Assembly: GCA_029859455.1 (NCBI GenBank)
Contig: JAOUDE010000094.1
Location: 1 to 8,936, forward strand
Reading direction: 5' to 3'
Origin: Ignavibacteria bacterium
GTDB taxonomy: Bacteria > Bacteroidota > Ignavibacteria > UBA10030 > UBA6906
Length of the DNA stretch: 8,936 nucleotides
Shown: one piece after another, positions 6,647-8,936 of the stretch
How positions within the stretch are numbered: the first letter of the stretch is position 1
Layout: each line of letters opens with the position of its first letter
Translations under genes and position numbers: made by a program
Notes under the pieces: model-generated
What the model was told of the DNA's origin: nothing
Databases searched by the model: none
What the model saw: the letters and a program-made list of their open reading frames with translations, nothing else

Positions 6647-7600
6647 TCAGAGCCAGGTGTCGACAACAGAGACCCTCTGCGATGCATCCATCGCGCCAAT
6701 CAGATCAGAAACATCGACGATGCCGTGCCGCGAACAGTAGGACTCGATCCCTGCTGCCACCCGGGTTGCGGTTGACGGATCAACGAAATTCGCGGTTCCG
6801 ATCTGGACAGCGGAAGCCCCGGCCAGCAGAAACTCGATTGCATCACGGGCATCGCTGATTCCCCCGATGCCAAACACCGGGATCGAAACGGCGCGGGAGA
6901 CCTCGTAGACCTTCGCCAGAGCGACAGGCTTGATGGCAGGGCCTGACAGTCCCCCCGTAACAGTAGACAATTTTGGTTTCCGGGTTTCCACGTCGATCGC
7001 CAGGCCGATCAATGTGTTGATGACGGATACCGCATCAGCGCCAGCTCCTTCGACAGCCCTGGCGAACTCAGAAATGTGAGAGACGTTTGGTGTCAGTTTG
7101 ATGATCAGGGGTTTTCTTGTTCGCGGGCGCAACGCCCGGGTCAGCTCTTCTGTCAGCGGGCAGCTCATCCCGAAGCTGAGCCCTCCTTCGCGTACATTCG
7201 GGCAGGAAACATTGATCTCAAAAGCGTCAACTCCCTCTTCACGCTCCAGCATTTCGAGAACTTCGCAATACTCATCGATCGAGCTCGCGGCAATATTGGC
7301 CACCACACCTGTACCCAGGGTCTTTACCCGGGGCAGTTTTTCCCGGACAAAGGCCTCGACGCCGATGTTCGCGAGTCCGATCGAGTTCAACATACCACCC
7401 GCGGTTTCGACAATCCGGTCTGGCGGGTTCCCCTCCCTTCTTTTCCGGGAAAGGGACTTTGTGACGATACCACCTATGGTTGACGGATCGATCAGGTCAA
7501 GGCATTCATCGCCGTACCCAAATGTACCGGATGCGACGAAGACCCGATTTTTGAACGAAACTCCCTTAAGTTCAAAAGCTGTTTTGACTTGCTCGCTCAT
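6647..7600 (-). CDS. pyrD: Dihydroorotate dehydrogenase, class 1B catalytic subunit
   Basis: This 317-residue FMN enzyme oxidises dihydroorotate to orotate, the fourth step of pyrimidine synthesis, in the cytoplasm. It is an (alpha/beta)8 barrel. VFVASGTFGYG lies near the N-terminus and TKSLSRKRREGNPPDR (47-62) in the FMN/substrate region. NVSCPNV (130-136) has Cys133 as the catalytic base that defines class 1 enzymes, since class 2 uses Ser. IKLTPNV (167-173) and VINTLIGLAIDVET (193-206) follow. FGIGGI and AVQIGTANF form the FMN phosphate-binding end. The cysteine and the adjacent pyrK gene together place it in the NAD-linked class 1B (PyrDB), which works as a PyrD2-PyrK2 heterotetramer. The ATG at 7600 overlaps the pyrK stop by four bases (ATGA), indicating translational coupling and a balanced subunit ratio. 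Confidence 0.96.
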   Translation of the reverse strand: MSEQVKTAFELKGVSFKNRVFVASGTFGYGDECLDLIDPSTIGGIVTKSLSRKRREGNPPDRIVETAGGMLNSIGLANIGVEAFVREKLPRVKTLGTGVVANIAASSIDEYCEVLEMLEREEGVDAFEINVSCPNVREGGLSFGMSCPLTEELTRALRPRTRKPLIIKLTPNVSHISEFARAVEGAGADAVSVINTLIGLAIDVETRKPKLSTVTGGLSGPAIKPVALAKVYEVSRAVSIPVFGIGGISDARDAIEFLLAGASAVQIGTANFVDPSTATRVAAGIESYCSRHGIVDVSDLIGAMDASQRVSVVDTWL

Positions 7601-8367
7601 ACTTCAATCAAAGTGGAATCAAAAACTGGTCCTTCCCGGCACATCAAAACATATTCTTCCGCACCGGTACTCAGCCGGACAGGACACCCCTGACATATAC
7701 CGAAACCGCATCCCATGGGGCCTTCCAGCGAGATCTGGCAGGCGATACCTTTTTTTGATGCGAGTGCGGATAATCCTCTGAGCATTGGATTCGGTCCGCA
7801 CCCGAACAGGGCGACAGGCGTTTGATCCAGTTCGGGTAGTTCCCGCTCAAGCAAATCGACAACGGTTCCATGGAAACCGGAAGAACCGTCATCAGTCGCC
7901 ACGGAAAGGTTTTCAAGGAAGGAGGGAATGAGCTGGCTTTTCGACCTCGCACCCAGATATGTATGGACCCTGACATTCTTCTCCTTCAAACGGCTGGTCA
8001 GGACAGGAAGTGGTGCGACTCCAAGTCCTCCGCCCACGAGAACCGCCGTCTTCATACCATTCAGATTCAGATTGAATGGAGTCCCCAGCGGCCCGATCAC
8101 ATCAATCAGATCTCCCTTCCGGAGGCCTCCCAGGATACGGGTTCCCTTGCCGACAACATTGAACAGAATACTGACAAACCGGTCACGGTCAACGGTGTAC
8201 ACACTGAAGGGTCTTCTCAGCAGAGGGTCAGAACCAAACCAGGAGCGGACATTCACAAACTGTCCCGGCTGAATCGTCTCGGCGATCCTTTTCGATTCGA
8301 AGGAAACAACGAAGGTCTCTTCCGTCACCAGTTCAGTCCCGGTCACCTGGCACGTCTCCTGGATCAT
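7597..8367 (-). CDS. pyrK: Dihydroorotate dehydrogenase electron transfer subunit
   Basis: This 256-residue iron-sulfur flavoprotein passes electrons from PyrD's FMN to NAD+. The N-terminal FAD-binding barrel has GQFVNVR (35-41) and the flavin motif RPFSVY (52-57). The NAD-binding domain has VGGGLGVAPL (111-120) and FGCGPNPML (188-196). The C-terminal [2Fe-2S] site is intact: Cys220, Cys225, Cys228 and Cys243, spaced C-x4-C-x2-C-x14-C. Length and domain order are standard for PyrK. Similar subunits occur in sulfide dehydrogenase and NfnA-type enzymes, but the four-base overlap with a class 1B pyrD settles the assignment. The ATG at 8367 overlaps the stop of the upstream TPR gene (ATGA) and has a GGAGG four bases upstream inside that gene. 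Confidence 0.96.
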   Translation of the reverse strand: MIQETCQVTGTELVTEETFVVSFESKRIAETIQPGQFVNVRSWFGSDPLLRRPFSVYTVDRDRFVSILFNVVGKGTRILGGLRKGDLIDVIGPLGTPFNLNLNGMKTAVLVGGGLGVAPLPVLTSRLKEKNVRVHTYLGARSKSQLIPSFLENLSVATDDGSSGFHGTVVDLLERELPELDQTPVALFGCGPNPMLRGLSALASKKGIACQISLEGPMGCGFGICQGCPVRLSTGAEEYVLMCREGPVFDSTLIEV

Positions 8368-8936
8368 TCGTCCTCCAGATCTTCCGGGCCCGGGATCGGC
8401 GGTGCGAGAGAATCCGGGTCAGACTGCAGCATTTCCTCCTCCACGGGTGGTGTGACTTCAAGAGAATCAGCACCTCCCGGAACCATTCCTCCCTCCTCCT
8501 CAATGCCATTCCCATCAGGGAGGATCATCCCGATCCCGGCTGAATCGGAAATAGCGGGTATTGGCTCAGGTTGTTCGAGCTTTCTTACTTCTTCAGGTGG
8601 AAGATTATTAAGCCGGGTAAAAGCTACAGTAGCATATGGAGTTGCAGGATATTGATGAACCAGCTTCTTGAAGTTCTTCACCGCGCTGTCAGGCCGCGAC
8701 ATCACCTGTTCATAGATCCATGCGATCGCAAACTGGGCTTTCGGGGCGGACTCGGAGTCAGGGTAGCGGTCCACAACCTGGCGGAATATGCGAAGAGCCT
8801 CCTCCGTGTCCTGGCTGTCGAGAGCTTCCTCTCCTGCGGCATACAAAGCAACTCCCGGATCCTCTAGTGATTCTTCCACCTCGAACCCGAGGAGCCGTCG
8901 CGATTCAGCAGCGAATGGACTTGAAGGATACAGATC
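8364..8936 (-). CDS. TPR-repeat protein with acidic proline-rich tail (5' end beyond window)
   Basis: The frame is open to the right edge, leaving 190 visible residues. The visible start YPSSPFAAESRRLLG is the end of a tetratricopeptide-like unit. Further helices with the same periodicity follow, including ALRIFRQVVDRYPDSESAPKA and AVKNFKKLVHQYPATPYATVA (given here as motifs split at YP). These YP-x-S/T-x-A ends resemble BamD/YbgF-type repeats in envelope proteins. The last 71 residues (coding bases 8367-8579) change character: 19 Asp/Glu, 12 Pro and no Lys or Arg, so the tail is probably disordered. Any signal peptide would lie outside the window. The stop overlaps the pyrK start, so it is co-transcribed with the pyrimidine genes. 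I do not recognise the specific family. A periplasmic scaffold or lipoprotein role is inferred from the repeat style only. Confidence 0.7.
   Translation of the reverse strand, partial: DLYPSSPFAAESRRLLGFEVEESLEDPGVALYAAGEEALDSQDTEEALRIFRQVVDRYPDSESAPKAQFAIAWIYEQVMSRPDSAVKNFKKLVHQYPATPYATVAFTRLNNLPPEEVRKLEQPEPIPAISDSAGIGMILPDGNGIEEEGGMVPGGADSLEVTPPVEEEMLQSDPDSLAPPIPGPEDLEDE
8372..8376 (-). promoter_or_regulatory. Ribosome binding site of pyrK
   Basis: The minus strand reads GGAGG, then four bases, then the ATG at 8367. The site lies in the last codons of the TPR gene. It supports the short overlap start for pyrK and suggests re-initiation after the upstream gene. Confidence 0.55.

Noticed and set aside
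7870..8655. Plus-strand open frame (261 codons) opposite pyrK and the TPR gene
   Set aside because: It spans the antisense of two well-supported overlapping genes and contains no domain. Its Ser/Gly/Pro-rich end mirrors the acidic tail codons of the TPR gene.
8364..8879. A GTG at 8879 as the start of the TPR protein
   Set aside because: The frame continues upstream to the window edge with convincing TPR-type sequence (YPSSPFAAESRRLLG), so the GTG is internal and the gene is simply truncated by the window.
1..8936. A mobile element, defence system or CRISPR array
   Set aside because: No transposase, integrase, nuclease or repeat-spacer pattern was seen. The recognised genes are metabolic or housekeeping, and all lie on the same strand.

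Overview
The window reads as a stretch of ordinary bacterial chromosome. Every gene I can support lies on the minus strand, so transcription runs from high to low coordinates. There are eight protein genes, two of them cut by the window edges. I see no rRNA, tRNA, CRISPR array, insertion sequence or phage gene. The host looks Gram-negative, because the left-edge gene encodes a signal-peptide protein with outer-membrane beta-barrel character. The NAD-linked class 1B dihydroorotate dehydrogenase pair fits many anaerobic or deeply branching lineages. Rho is a compact 417 residues without the large insertion seen in many Bacteroidetes. I cannot name a phylum with confidence.

Layout in transcription order, from the right edge. 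A TPR-repeat protein with an acidic, proline-rich tail (5' end missing) overlaps pyrK by ATGA. pyrK overlaps pyrD by ATGA, and folC follows pyrD after 21 nt. This is a tightly packed unit for pyrimidine synthesis (dihydroorotate to orotate) and folate synthesis or polyglutamylation. A 207-nt spacer separates folC from rho. It holds a good sigma-70-type promoter, TTGACA-N17-TATCTT, whose -35 box overlaps the folC stop codon. The promoter implies a rho leader of roughly 175 nt with a C-rich, G-poor segment and a hairpin, an arrangement compatible with Rho-dependent autoregulation. A terminator-like hairpin without a U-tract lies just after rho.

After a 137-nt spacer comes a three-gene acyl-CoA unit: thiolase, 3-hydroxyacyl-CoA dehydrogenase and acyl-CoA dehydrogenase, with gaps of 4 and 7 nt. 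Together these supply three of the four steps linking acetyl-CoA and butyryl-CoA, or one beta-oxidation turn. The enoyl-CoA hydratase (crotonase) and electron-transfer flavoprotein genes are not in the window. A 65-nt AT-rich spacer leads to the barrel-like protein that runs off the left edge.

I found no convincing novel system. The points most worth a second look are the regulatory architecture of the rho leader, the TPR gene translationally coupled to pyrK, and the incomplete acyl-CoA cassette.
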